NCBI GenBank assembly: GCA_018657955.1
Contig: JABHWD010000030.1
Span: 1-36,392, forward strand
Source of the DNA: Flavobacteriaceae bacterium
Lineage (GTDB): Bacteria; Bacteroidota; Bacteroidia; Flavobacteriales; Flavobacteriaceae
Length of the DNA stretch: 36,392 bases
Direction: 5' to 3'
In this document: positions 1-9,102 of the stretch, one piece after another
Layout of the letters: every line of letters begins with the position of its first letter
Position numbering within the stretch: the first letter of the stretch is position 1
Notes under the pieces: generated by a model
The model's database searches: none
The model's input: the letters and a program-made list of their open reading frames with translations, nothing else
What the model was told of the DNA's origin: nothing
Position numbers and translations under genes: made by a program

Positions 1-1
1 A

Positions 2-1126
2 AATCCAGCTTCATATGTTGGTAATAATATGTCTTCCTTTAATAATGAGGCCAGATTGGTCAAATTTACTGTCGGTATTGGTCATACAACAACAGAATTA
101 GAAACTTCTGATTCTTCTGATAATGCAAATACTACAACATTTGATTATTTAGGATTGAATATGCCGATGGGTAAATTTGGTATGGGATTTGGGGTAATTC
201 CTCATTCTTCTGTTGGTTATAAATTAGAGTCTAGAAACAGTATTGATACATTGCAATATAAATACTCAGGAAATGGAGGTGTAAATAAAGTATTTTTAGG
301 ATTTGGATATCTTATTTCTGATAATCTAAGCATTGGTATTGATGTCCATTACAATTTTGGAAATATTCAGAATAGTGCAATAGAATTTCTTTATGATGAT
401 GAACAGCTTCCATTGGATTATCAAGCTAGAGAAATAAACAGATCAGATTTAAGTGGCATTAATTATAATTTAGGGGTTTCATATAAACCAATGATTAATG
501 AAAAAACCCAATTAGTCACCTCTTTCACTTATTCACCTAGTTATAATTTAACTTCTAAAAATAAGAGAACTTTTGCTTCTGTTATTGTAAGCGAAACCAC
601 TGGTATTGAATATCCAATTAATGAAATTGAGGTTGATCTATTATCATTAGGACTTGAAGAAACGGGCCTAAAAATGCCTTCTAAGATGTCCATTGGAGTA
701 GGAATAGGCTCTGTTAGAAATTGGTTTATTGGTTCAGAGTACAATATTATAAAAAGCAGTGTTTTTTCTTCTGATCTTTTAGATATTCAAAATACTTATT
801 TTGAAGACTCTTCTGTTTTGTCTATAGGTGGATTCTATATACCTGACTATAATTCTTTTAATAAGTTATGGAAAAGAATAGTTTATAGATCTGGTATATA
901 TTTTGAAAAAACAGGATTAAACATAAATAATCAGTCAATTAAAGAGTTTGGCATATCTTTTGGATTAGGTATTCCAGTTAGTAGGCTTTTTTCAAGCATG
1001 AATACTGTAATTGAAATTGGGAAGCGAGGCACTACTGATCAAAATTTAGTTAAAGAAAATTTTGTCAATTTTCAATTGAGTTTATCTTTAAATGACAGAT
1101 GGTTTATAAAAAGAAAATATAATTAA
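2..1126 (+). CDS. Outer-membrane beta-barrel protein, 5' end missing
   Basis: The reading frame is open from the left edge of the window: codons before the first ATG (position 29) read NPASYVGNN, so the start and signal peptide lie outside and the ATG at 29 is internal. An NPA-type motif followed by alternating polar and hydrophobic stretches rich in Gly, Tyr, Phe and Asn (for example the segments near 160-260 and 460-560) is typical of FadL/OmpP1-like or other 8-14-strand outer-membrane barrels of Bacteroidota. The C-terminal end is rich in aromatic and charged residues, as expected for a last barrel strand. It is followed after 2 nt by a TPR protein and then lptC, an arrangement I recall from flavobacterial genomes downstream of coaX. 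Location in the outer membrane is inferred; the transported substrate is unknown. Confidence 0.75.
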   Translation, partial: NPASYVGNNMSSFNNEARLVKFTVGIGHTTTELETSDSSDNANTTTFDYLGLNMPMGKFGMGFGVIPHSSVGYKLESRNSIDTLQYKYSGNGGVNKVFLGFGYLISDNLSIGIDVHYNFGNIQNSAIEFLYDDEQLPLDYQAREINRSDLSGINYNLGVSYKPMINEKTQLVTSFTYSPSYNLTSKNKRTFASVIVSETTGIEYPINEIEVDLLSLGLEETGLKMPSKMSIGVGIGSVRNWFIGSEYNIIKSSVFSSDLLDIQNTYFEDSSVLSIGGFYIPDYNSFNKLWKRIVYRSGIYFEKTGLNINNQSIKEFGISFGLGIPVSRLFSSMNTVIEIGKRGTTDQNLVKENFVNFQLSLSLNDRWFIKRKYN

Positions 1127-1128
1127 TC

Positions 1129-2517
1129 ATGAGGCTATACAGATTAGTAATAGTATTAAGTTTTTTATTAGTGTCACTAAATGTTAATTCACAGACTAAT
1201 GAGGATGACATTAATTCATTATCTATTTTTAGTGAGTATGTAAAGGCAAAAAATTATGATGCTGCTTATGAGCCTTGGATGGAACTTAGAGAAAGAAACC
1301 CAAAATTCAATAGTGCAATATTTGTTTACGGTGAAAGAATTTTAAAATATAAAATTAAAAACTCTTCAGACGAAGAAAAAATTAATTATATAAATGATTT
1401 GGGAAATCTATGGAATGAAAAAAGAATTAATTTTCCTAATAAAACTCCGCTTGGAGATGTATTGGCAAAATCTGCCCAGCTTCTATATGATTATATGAAT
1501 GAATTGAATATGACTAAATCTGATGTATATGACAAGTTTGATAATGCATTTATAACAGATTCAGAAACATTTAACAATCCAAAAAATTTATATACATACT
1601 TTAAATTGATTGTTATGCTTTATGATGAGCAGCTAAAATCTGCTGAAGAATTATTTACTAAATATGATGAAATTTCTGAGAAGGTAGAAAGAGAAATTAA
1701 AAACTATACTAATAATGTTAACAAGTTCTTATCTGAAGATATTTCAGAATCTGAAGTAGAGTTATCTAAAAAAGATCAAAGAAAAGTTAAATCATTTAAT
1801 AGTTTTTTAAAGGCATACGATCAAATTTCTAAAGGAATGGAAATTGATCTTGGTGATAGAGCAAATTGTGCCAATTTGATTCCATTATATGAGAAGAATT
1901 ATGAAGAAAAGAAAGATGATGGAATATGGCTTCAAAGAGCTTTGAATAGATTATTTAACAAAGAATGTGTCGACTCAGAGCTTTTTGTTAAAATTCTGCA
2001 GCAAAAAAATATGTTAGCGCCAAATGCATCTACATCCTATTATTTAGGAATTATTAAATCTAAGGAGGGTAAGTCAGCCGAGGCTCTTGAGTATTACAAT
2101 CAAGCAATTCAGTTAGAGAATGATGGTTATGAAAAAGCAAAAATATTATTTAGGATTGCAACGAAATTCAGGAAGGATGGTTTGTTTTCTAGGGCTAGAT
2201 TATATTATGCTAAAGCACTTAAGTTTAACCCATCTATGGGAAAATGTTATTTAGCTATTGCTCAAATGTATGCTAGTAGTGCAAAAAATTGCGGATCTGA
2301 CAATTTTACACAGAGAGCTGTTTATTGGTTGGCTTCTAAAGAAGCACTTAAGGCAGGCAGGGTTGATAGCAAACTAAAAAAATCAGCTAATCAAAGTTCA
2401 AGAAATTATTTAGCAAAAGCACCTCAAAAAAGTGAAATATTTTCTTCAGGAAGAGAAGGTGAAACAATTAGAGTAGGATGTTGGATAGGAAGATCTGTTA
2501 AAGTGCCTAAGCTATAG
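1129..2517 (+). CDS. Secreted tetratricopeptide-repeat protein
   Basis: A 462-aa protein with an N-terminal signal peptide (hydrophobic stretch at residues 5-18, probable cleavage after NVNS). The middle is helical and charged. Residues about 300-390 contain TPR-like helix pairs with the small and large residue spacing of the family (YYLGIIKSKEGKSAEALEYY, then AKILFRIATKFRKDG and ARLYYAKALKFNPSMGKCYL). The C-terminus is a short conserved-looking tail (GETIRVGCWIGRSVKVP). It starts 2 nt after the barrel protein stop and is followed by lptC with a 2-nt gap, so the genes are almost certainly co-transcribed. A role as a periplasmic scaffold for envelope assembly is inferred from position; no enzymatic motif is visible. 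Confidence 0.8.
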   Translation: MRLYRLVIVLSFLLVSLNVNSQTNEDDINSLSIFSEYVKAKNYDAAYEPWMELRERNPKFNSAIFVYGERILKYKIKNSSDEEKINYINDLGNLWNEKRINFPNKTPLGDVLAKSAQLLYDYMNELNMTKSDVYDKFDNAFITDSETFNNPKNLYTYFKLIVMLYDEQLKSAEELFTKYDEISEKVEREIKNYTNNVNKFLSEDISESEVELSKKDQRKVKSFNSFLKAYDQISKGMEIDLGDRANCANLIPLYEKNYEEKKDDGIWLQRALNRLFNKECVDSELFVKILQQKNMLAPNASTSYYLGIIKSKEGKSAEALEYYNQAIQLENDGYEKAKILFRIATKFRKDGLFSRARLYYAKALKFNPSMGKCYLAIAQMYASSAKNCGSDNFTQRAVYWLASKEALKAGRVDSKLKKSANQSSRNYLAKAPQKSEIFSSGREGETIRVGCWIGRSVKVPKL

Positions 2518-2519
2518 AT

Positions 2520-3047
2520 TTGAAAACAATTAGTTTTATTATATTTTTTTTTATATTGATTTCATGCAATAATGATTTGGAAAATGTAATTGATATTGGT
2601 TCAGAAAAACCATCTATTTCATCTGCTGTTGATATAAACACGGTTTATACTGATTCAGGACTTGTTAGCTCAATATTGAAAAGCCCAAAAATGTTCAATT
2701 TTACTAATATGGATTTCCCATATTTTGAATTTCCAAATAAGGTTGAAATTACGGTGTTTGACAAAAATAATAATAGGAGTATAATTACGGCAGATTATGC
2801 AATCTCTTATTCTAACACAAATTTGATTGATTTAAGAAAAAATGTTGTTATCATAACCCACCTAAAAGACACACTAATGACTGATCAAATGTATTATAAT
2901 AGAATAGAAGAGTGGTTGTTTACAAATTATCCTTTTCGATTTATTTCAGCTGATAAAGATATTTATGGATCAGGATTTGATTCTGACAAAAGCTTTGAAA
3001 AAATCACCTTCTTAGATGTAAGTGGTTATGTAACATTAGAAGAATAA
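2520..3047 (+). CDS. lptC: LPS export protein LptC (lipoprotein form)
   Basis: A 175-aa protein with a lipobox (LISC, lipidated Cys at residue 16) and then a beta-rich LptC domain. In the Lpt pathway LptC is the inner-membrane-anchored periplasmic partner that passes LPS from LptBFG to LptA. Recognisable stretches are FPYFEFPNKVEITVFD, a LRKNVVI strand repeat, TDQMYYNR and the tail IYGSGFDSDKSFEKI, which match Bacteroidota LptC proteins as I know them. The start is TTG at 2520: it is the only start that keeps the whole signal peptide, because the next in-frame ATG falls well inside the mature protein. It lies 2 nt after the TPR gene stop. Having a lipobox instead of a transmembrane anchor is normal in this phylum. 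Confidence 0.88.
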   Translation: MKTISFIIFFFILISCNNDLENVIDIGSEKPSISSAVDINTVYTDSGLVSSILKSPKMFNFTNMDFPYFEFPNKVEITVFDKNNNRSIITADYAISYSNTNLIDLRKNVVIITHLKDTLMTDQMYYNRIEEWLFTNYPFRFISADKDIYGSGFDSDKSFEKITFLDVSGYVTLEE

Positions 3048-3110
3048 TCATTAAATTTATAATATGTATAATATTCTATTGACATTTAATAGACTAATGC
3101 TATTTTTATT

Positions 3111-3302
3111 ATGAAGTTATTAGGGTTTCTTAAATATGCTTATCTAGGTTTTTGTATAATATTTTTTATAGAATTTCTTATAAATTTTAAAAGTGATTTT
3201 TATAGGTCAATAATTTTCTTAATTTTTTCAATCTTATCAATTGTTATGTTTTGGTTTAGAAATAAATATCAAAAGAGATTTAAAGAAAGAGGTAAATTAT
3301 AA
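3111..3302 (+). CDS. Small two-helix membrane protein, unknown function
   Basis: A 63-aa protein with two hydrophobic segments (about residues 8-26 and 32-48) and a basic C-terminus (RNKYQKRFKERGKL), which predicts a cytoplasmic tail by the positive-inside rule. It sits between lptC and the CBS-domain membrane protein; the stop is 6 nt before the next ATG, so it is part of the same transcription unit. I do not recognise a family. Flavobacterial genomes often carry a small membrane ORF at this position, which supports it being real. Confidence 0.65.
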   Translation: MKLLGFLKYAYLGFCIIFFIEFLINFKSDFYRSIIFLIFSILSIVMFWFRNKYQKRFKERGKL

Positions 3303-3308
3303 TTTCTT

Positions 3309-4541
3309 ATGTCTGATATACCAATAATCATTATTTCCCTTATTTTTTCTGCTTTTTTCTCTGGCATGGAAATAGCCTATGTTTCCAGCAATAAGATTTC
3401 GATTGAAATTGAAAAAAAGAAAACAGGATTTATTTCTTCAATAATAAAAATACTAACAAAGAAACCATCAAAATTTATTACTACTATGCTGGTGGGTAAT
3501 AACATTGCTTTAGTAATCTATGGATTTACAATGGGAGCATTATTAACTAGAGAATTTGAGTTTAATCTAATTAATCAAACGCTTGTTTCAACATTTATTA
3601 TTCTTATTACTGCTGAATTTTTGCCAAAAGTATTTTTCCAGATTTATTCTTTGAAATTTTTCAAACTCTTTATACTACCAGCTTATTTTTTCTATATAGT
3701 TTTCTATTTTATATCTGATTTTGTTATTTGGATTTCTGATATTTTTTTAAAAACATTTTTTAATTCGAAAGGTGATAATAAGCAAATGCTCTTTTCAAAA
3801 GATGAATTAGGACATTATATTAATGAACAAATGGATGCAGTTGAGGAAGATCAAGAAATTGATAGTGAAGTTCAAATTTTTCAAAACGCATTGGACTTTT
3901 CAGAGTTAAAGTCTAGAGATGCAATGATCCCTAGAATTGAATTAGTAGCAGTTGAGATCCATGATTACATATCCAATTTAAAGTCATTATTTATTTCCTC
4001 AGGTTATTCTAGGATTTTAATTTATAAAGACACAATTGATGATGTTTTAGGATATGCTCATTCCTCGGATTTATTCAATAAGCCAAAAACTATTAAATCA
4101 ATATTAATGCCAGTTGAATTTATTCCTGAAGCAATGTTTATTAAGGATGTACTAAATTTATTAACTGCCAAAAGTAGAACTATAGCAATAGTTTTGGATG
4201 AATATGGGGGTACATCTGGAATGATAACTATTGAGGATATAGTTGAAGAGCTTTTTGGAGAAATTGATGATGAATTTGACAATAATGAATTGATTGAGAA
4301 AAAGGTGTCTGATAATGAATATGAATTTTCTGCTAGAATTGAGGTAGATTATCTTAATGAGAATTATAAATTAGACCTTCCAGTTAGTGAAGAATATGAA
4401 ACCTTAGGAGGATTAATTGTAAACAGTACTGAAAAAATTCCTAAAATAAAAGAAGAAATTAAAGTGGGTAATTTTTTGTTTAGGATTCTAGATGTTTCCA
4501 ATACTAGAATAAATTTAGTTTCTCTAAAGATAGATGCTTAA
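3309..4541 (+). CDS. CNNM/DUF21-CBS-CorC membrane protein (hemolysin family)
   Basis: A 410-aa inner-membrane protein with the full domain order of the CorC/MpfA/CNNM family. The N-terminal DUF21 domain has about four membrane segments (residues 1-150, with the family motif FSGMEIAYVSSNKI). A CBS pair (about 190-310) opens with SRDAMIPR near residue 201 and closes with AIVLDEYGGTSGMIT near residue 290. The C-terminal CorC_HlyC transporter-associated domain follows (about 325-405). Members are linked to Mg2+/Co2+ efflux; the older label hemolysin is misleading. GldE of gliding bacteria has the same architecture but is normally found beside gldD and ssb, so I do not call this gldE. It is co-oriented with ppiD downstream. 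Confidence 0.9.
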   Translation: MSDIPIIIISLIFSAFFSGMEIAYVSSNKISIEIEKKKTGFISSIIKILTKKPSKFITTMLVGNNIALVIYGFTMGALLTREFEFNLINQTLVSTFIILITAEFLPKVFFQIYSLKFFKLFILPAYFFYIVFYFISDFVIWISDIFLKTFFNSKGDNKQMLFSKDELGHYINEQMDAVEEDQEIDSEVQIFQNALDFSELKSRDAMIPRIELVAVEIHDYISNLKSLFISSGYSRILIYKDTIDDVLGYAHSSDLFNKPKTIKSILMPVEFIPEAMFIKDVLNLLTAKSRTIAIVLDEYGGTSGMITIEDIVEELFGEIDDEFDNNELIEKKVSDNEYEFSARIEVDYLNENYKLDLPVSEEYETLGGLIVNSTEKIPKIKEEIKVGNFLFRILDVSNTRINLVSLKIDA

Positions 4542-4566
4542 GTTTTCATAATTAACAATAAAATAC

Positions 4567-4574
4567 TACTTTTG
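4567..4574 (+). promoter_or_regulatory. -7 promoter element before ppiD
   Basis: TACTTTTG matches the Bacteroidota -7 consensus TAnnTTTG exactly and lies 26 nt before the ppiD start codon. I find no TTG at the usual -33 spacing, so the promoter is only half supported. It would give ppiD its own transcript. Confidence 0.4.
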
Positions 4575-4600
4575 GCCACTATATTTAAAATTAATTTTAA

Positions 4601-6751
4601 ATGGCAATTTTAAATCAAATACGACAAAGATCATTGTTTTTAATAGTAGTTATTGCAATGGCATTATTCTCTTTTGTATTAGCAGATGTAATAAGAAATA
4701 GCAGTGGATTTTCTCTGCCAGATCAAAATGTTATTGCAACTGTTAATGGGATTGAGATGGAGAGAGAATATTTTATGAGAAAAGTTGAAAATTTAGAACG
4801 TCAAAACAGAGGTTCAGGAACAAATGTTCAATCTATGAATGCTATTTGGGATGTTGAATTGAGAAAATTGATATTAGCCTCTGAATTTGATAAACTACAA
4901 ATTACTGTTGAAAGAGATTTAATGAGAGATTTATTAAAAAGCAATTTATTATCATTTGATGAATTTAAAGATCCTCAGGGTGAATTTGATCAAAGAAAAT
5001 TAAATGAGTTTATATCTAACTTAAAAGAAATATCTCCTGAGACAATGGATTTACAGGGAACTCAAATTAATTATGAATCTTGGAATAATTATGAATCAAC
5101 TCTTGCATCTTCAGGACTTGAAAAGATATATTTTAACTTGATAAGATCAGGAATCAATTCTACTGTCTTTGAAGGGGAAACCCAATACAATTATGAAAAT
5201 GATAATATTGATTTAAAATATATAAAAATCCCATTTTCAACTATACCTGACTCATTGGTTAAGGTAACAAAATCTGATGTAAAAAAATACATGCAGAAAA
5301 ATGAGAATGATTATAAGGTTAAAGCTTCTAGAAATTTAATATATGTTAAGTTTGAAGAAAACTCATCTAAACATGATGAAAAGCAAATTGAGAGTCAACT
5401 TACAGAATTACTAAATGATCGTGAAGAATTTGATTTTGAAACGAAAACAAATAAAAAAGTATTAGGATTTAAAAATACTAGAAATGATGAGGAATTTTTA
5501 AATCTAAATTCTGCTATTAAACTATATGATTCTTATGTCTTTGAGAATTCTTTCTCAAAAGAAATGATGCCTATAATATATTCTTTAAATAAGGGAGAGG
5601 TATATGGTCCATACAAAGAAGGTGAATTTATAAAGATTACAAAATTAGTAGATTCTAGAAGAATCCCTGATTCTGTTAAGGTTAGACATATATTAATTCC
5701 ATACAGTGGATCTTTAAGAAGTGATTCTAATGAAACAAGAACAAAGGAGCAGGCTAAGAAAAAGGCAGATAGTATATATAGAATTGTTGTAAGAAGACCT
5801 AGCAAATTTAAAAGCCTATTATCATTATCCTCTGATAAAGCTAGTAATGAAAATGATGGTGAAATTGAATTTTCATATATAGATGGATTTGCCCCTGAGT
5901 TTAAAGATTTTTCTTTTCTAAACAGAGTTGGTAAAATATCAGTTGTTGAAACTGATTTTGGTTTTCATATTATTGAAATCTTATCTCAATCTAAAAGAAA
6001 AAAGGCAGTTAAAGTTGCAAATTTAGCTCTTAAACTTGAAGCTTCTGAACGAACTATAGATAGTATCTTTAATATTACTTCAAAATTTGAAATAGCAATT
6101 GAAAAATCTAATTTTAGAGATGTAGCCAGTGAATTTAATTATAAAGTTAATCCTGTTAATAATATTAGAGAACTAAACGAAAATATTCCTGGAGTAGGCT
6201 CTCAAAGAGCAATAGTAAGATGGGCTTATAATCCTGATACAAATCTTGATGATATAAGACGATTTAATCTACAAAATGGAGATTATTTAGTTGCAATGCT
6301 AACTTCAATTAACCCAGAAGGATTGATGTCAATTGATAAAGCATCTATTACAGCTATCTCTGAAATTAAAAAAGAAAAAAAGGCTAAAATGATTATAGAT
6401 AGGATAAAAAGTAAATCTTTTGATGATATCTCATCCAGTCAAAACCAAACAATTCAAACTGCTTTAGCCGTTAATATGAAAAACCCTGTTCTTTCGGGTA
6501 CTGGTAATGAACCAAATGTTATTGGACATGCTTTTGGAATAGGTGAAGGAGTAATGTCGAAGGGTATTATTGGAAATAAAGGAGTTTTCTATGTAAAAGT
6601 TGATAGGATAAAGTATGCTAATGTGATGAGTAGTTATCAAAATTACACGAATCTTTTAAATTCAATAACTCTAGGTTCATATAATTCTAAAGTTTATGAA
6701 GCTCTTTTAGAATCTTCTGAAATCGAAGATAATAGGTCTTTGTTTTACTAA
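4601..6751 (+). CDS. PpiD/SurA-like periplasmic peptidyl-prolyl isomerase
   Basis: A 716-aa membrane-anchored folding factor. One N-terminal transmembrane helix (about residues 11-30) follows the short cytoplasmic start MAILNQIRQRS, the usual PpiD beginning. A SurA_N-like helical domain covers about 40-190. A parvulin (PPIC) domain runs from about 355 (SVKVRHILIPYSG) to about 455 (VVETDFGFHIIEIL), with the typical final DFGFHII strand; a long C-terminal chaperone region follows. These proteins help outer-membrane proteins fold in the periplasm, which fits the barrel and LptC genes upstream. The stop codon is 1 nt from the stop of the convergent kinase gene, leaving no room for a separate terminator. 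Confidence 0.9.
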   Translation: MAILNQIRQRSLFLIVVIAMALFSFVLADVIRNSSGFSLPDQNVIATVNGIEMEREYFMRKVENLERQNRGSGTNVQSMNAIWDVELRKLILASEFDKLQITVERDLMRDLLKSNLLSFDEFKDPQGEFDQRKLNEFISNLKEISPETMDLQGTQINYESWNNYESTLASSGLEKIYFNLIRSGINSTVFEGETQYNYENDNIDLKYIKIPFSTIPDSLVKVTKSDVKKYMQKNENDYKVKASRNLIYVKFEENSSKHDEKQIESQLTELLNDREEFDFETKTNKKVLGFKNTRNDEEFLNLNSAIKLYDSYVFENSFSKEMMPIIYSLNKGEVYGPYKEGEFIKITKLVDSRRIPDSVKVRHILIPYSGSLRSDSNETRTKEQAKKKADSIYRIVVRRPSKFKSLLSLSSDKASNENDGEIEFSYIDGFAPEFKDFSFLNRVGKISVVETDFGFHIIEILSQSKRKKAVKVANLALKLEASERTIDSIFNITSKFEIAIEKSNFRDVASEFNYKVNPVNNIRELNENIPGVGSQRAIVRWAYNPDTNLDDIRRFNLQNGDYLVAMLTSINPEGLMSIDKASITAISEIKKEKKAKMIIDRIKSKSFDDISSSQNQTIQTALAVNMKNPVLSGTGNEPNVIGHAFGIGEGVMSKGIIGNKGVFYVKVDRIKYANVMSSYQNYTNLLNSITLGSYNSKVYEALLESSEIEDNRSLFY

Positions 6752-6752
6752 T

Positions 6753-7661
6753 CTAGTATACAAGATCCTTATAAGGAATAATTTCATTATATCCTTTATT
6801 GCTAAAATAACTCAAACTTGATTTATTTCCTGTTACAAGCATGAAGTCTCCACCCCAAGCGCCAAGACTTTTAACAACACCTGACTGGTAATCACTAAAT
6901 AGTCTATTTTTTATTGGTTCTATATTTATAGTCTTTGATATAATTTCTTCATGTTCTACAATTAATTTTTCAAATTCATTTAATGTATTTGATTTAATTA
7001 TAGATAAATTAATTGAGTTGATTTTTGGGATAATATTATTTATGTCATTAGGCATGGATCTGTAATTTTCTATTGCCTTTGATGTGTTTTGTTTATGACC
7101 TAAATAGATAAAAAATAAATTTTCTTTGAATGATGGATTAAAATCAGCATCTTCTATTATTCTGCTATTTTTATTCTTCACATATGTTATAGGATTAAGT
7201 TTATTACAACACGCAATATCATATCCACTACCTTTAAATGTTAAATCAAGTAAATCGTAAGGATCAATTTTTGCCCATAGTGATAAATTATTAATTAAAG
7301 TAGAAGAAGATCCTAATCCCCAATTTTTTGAAAATTCTAATCTAGTAGTAAATTCAGCTCCTATATTAGAAAAAATACCTTCTTTAAGTTTTTCAATTCC
7401 ATTAAAAATTGAAATGAGTTTATCAGAATATTTATTTTTTTTGTTTTTATATGAAAATTTATTTTTTGAAATAACAAAGCATTCACTAAACCAAATTTCG
7501 TTGTTAAAATCATAGCTTATCCAATTAATTTCTTTTTTATTATCTGTATATTTTACTTCAAGATTTTGCGATAATTTTGATGGAAGAGCTAATGCTAAAG
7601 CACCATCTAATACTAAGTACTCAGATGTTAATAATATTTTACCATTGCTTTTATATTTCAT
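6753..7661 (-). CDS. GYDIA-family GHMP kinase
   Basis: A 302-aa GHMP-superfamily small-molecule kinase. The N-terminus carries the family start GKILLTSEYLVLDGALALALP. The ATP-binding glycine/serine motif is NWGLGSSSTLINNL. The hallmark GYDIA is in KGSGYDIACC. A C-terminal GHMP stretch (SLGAWGGDFMLVTG) completes the fold. The start codon overlaps the end of the HMG-CoA reductase gene by 11 nt, indicating translational coupling and a role in the mevalonate pathway, probably as mevalonate or phosphomevalonate kinase. The exact substrate cannot be read from the sequence. Confidence 0.88.
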   Translation of the reverse strand: MKYKSNGKILLTSEYLVLDGALALALPSKLSQNLEVKYTDNKKEINWISYDFNNEIWFSECFVISKNKFSYKNKKNKYSDKLISIFNGIEKLKEGIFSNIGAEFTTRLEFSKNWGLGSSSTLINNLSLWAKIDPYDLLDLTFKGSGYDIACCNKLNPITYVKNKNSRIIEDADFNPSFKENLFFIYLGHKQNTSKAIENYRSMPNDINNIIPKINSINLSIIKSNTLNEFEKLIVEHEEIISKTINIEPIKNRLFSDYQSGVVKSLGAWGGDFMLVTGNKSSLSYFSNKGYNEIIPYKDLVY

Positions 7662-8973
7662 TAGATTTGCGAAGTTTGGTTATATATCTTTGAACATTGT
7701 TATTATTAACAATTTCATCTTTAAAATATTCTACAGCTGATTGTTTTTCAGATTCTGTTGCTTCTAATGAATTCAAAATATTAATTAAGTGCATTTTCAT
7801 GTGTCCCCTCTGAATGCCAGATGTTATTAGCGATCTTAATGCGCCATAGTTTTGAGCAAGACCTACAGCGGCAGTTATTTCCATTAATTCTTCAGCATTT
7901 GGGTCATTTAACATGTTTAATGCTAGCTTAACTAGAGGGTGAAGGTTTGTTATTCCTCCAATAGTTCCTAGTGCTAACGGTATTTCAATTGAAAAAAAGA
8001 AAACACCATTTTCAATTTTAGCATGAGTCAAACCTCTGTATTTTCCATCTTTTGATGCATATGCATGAATTCCAGCTTCAATTGCTCTAAAATCATTTCC
8101 AGTTGCAACAGCAATAGCATCAATCCCATTCATGATGCCTTTATTATGAGTAACAGCTCTATATGTGTCTAATTCTGCTATTTTAACAGCTTGAACAAAC
8201 TTTTCACAATAGCCATTAAAATCTTCTTTTTTATTTAATTTTTCAACCTTACATGATACTTCTGCTTTAACAAGACAATCAGGAACATAGTTAGATAGAA
8301 TATTCATTATAATTTTAATGTCATTAGATTTTATTATGTAATCTTTAAATATATCAGTTTTATCTTTAAATGATTTTGAAATTTGTTCTAAACAAGAATT
8401 TATAAAATTAGCTCCCATTGCATCAATAGTATCAAATGAAACACTAATTTGATAATATCCCTTCATGTCAAAGGTTTTGTCAATTAATGAAATATCAATT
8501 ATTCCTCCACCTCTTTTTTTCATATTTGTCGTTATGCTTTCAGTATCTTGAATTAATGTGGGCTTTATATAATTGAAATAAGAACTAATGGCTTGTTTAT
8601 CTCCTGTATAAGTAAAATGAACTTGACCTGTTTTTATTTTTGAAATTACTTTTGCTTTAAATCCTCCTAGATCAGACCATAACTTTGCTGATTTTGATGC
8701 CGCAGCAATTACAGAGCTCTCCTCAATTACCATAGGAATACTATATTTCTTGCCATTTATTAAAAAATTAGGAGCTATTGAAAAAGGCAAATAAAAATTA
8801 CTCAATGTATTTTCTGAGAACTCATCATGAAGTTTTTGAAGTTTATTATCTTCATTCCAATACTGTTTTAACACACTTTTTGCCATTACTGTATCTGTGA
8901 AGAAATTATCTACTATCCAGTTTATCTTTTCTTCTTTACTTAGTTTTGAAAAGCCATTAATTTCTTTACTCAT
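7651..8973 (-). CDS. mvaA: Hydroxymethylglutaryl-CoA reductase, class II type
   Basis: A 440-aa enzyme that interconverts HMG-CoA and mevalonate, the committed step of the mevalonate route to isoprenoids. Visible signatures are EESSVIAAASKSAKLW (catalytic Glu in the substrate loop), HNKGIMNGIDAIAVATGNDF (catalytic Lys and the NAD(P)-binding DAIAVATGND region), the family stretch SIEIPLALGTIGG and the C-terminal QRGHMKMHL with the catalytic His. Length and motif spacing fit the bacterial class II enzymes. It is first in a two-gene operon with the GYDIA kinase, and a perfect -7 element lies about 20 nt upstream. A biosynthetic role is inferred from the kinase partner. Confidence 0.92.
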   Translation of the reverse strand: MSKEINGFSKLSKEEKINWIVDNFFTDTVMAKSVLKQYWNEDNKLQKLHDEFSENTLSNFYLPFSIAPNFLINGKKYSIPMVIEESSVIAAASKSAKLWSDLGGFKAKVISKIKTGQVHFTYTGDKQAISSYFNYIKPTLIQDTESITTNMKKRGGGIIDISLIDKTFDMKGYYQISVSFDTIDAMGANFINSCLEQISKSFKDKTDIFKDYIIKSNDIKIIMNILSNYVPDCLVKAEVSCKVEKLNKKEDFNGYCEKFVQAVKIAELDTYRAVTHNKGIMNGIDAIAVATGNDFRAIEAGIHAYASKDGKYRGLTHAKIENGVFFFSIEIPLALGTIGGITNLHPLVKLALNMLNDPNAEELMEITAAVGLAQNYGALRSLITSGIQRGHMKMHLINILNSLEATESEKQSAVEYFKDEIVNNNNVQRYITKLRKSNEI

Positions 8974-8993
8974 TTTTGAAATTTAATATAAAT

Positions 8994-9001
8994 CAAATAT
9001 A
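8994..9001 (-). promoter_or_regulatory. -7 promoter element for the mvaA operon
   Basis: On the minus strand this reads TATATTTG, a perfect TAnnTTTG, 20 nt before the reductase start codon. No TTG is found at a convincing -33 distance. The rest of the 129-nt divergent gap to the peptide transporter is almost pure A/T with no other motif I can defend. Confidence 0.45.
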
Positions 9002-9102
9002 ATATTCTACAATAATAATATATTGCTAATATAATTTATTATAGAAAATCAAAATTATTAGATAATTTATAATATTTTAGTGAATCTTATAATTTATACA
9101 CT

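Noticed and set aside
3080-3108. Promoter before the 63-aa gene (TTGACA, then TATTTTTA)
   Set aside because: The -7 copy has a mismatch at the important last G, and the start site would fall at or after the ATG.
3309-4541. Gliding motility gene gldE
   Set aside because: Domain order fits, but the gldD/ssb context is missing and the neighbours are lptC and ppiD.
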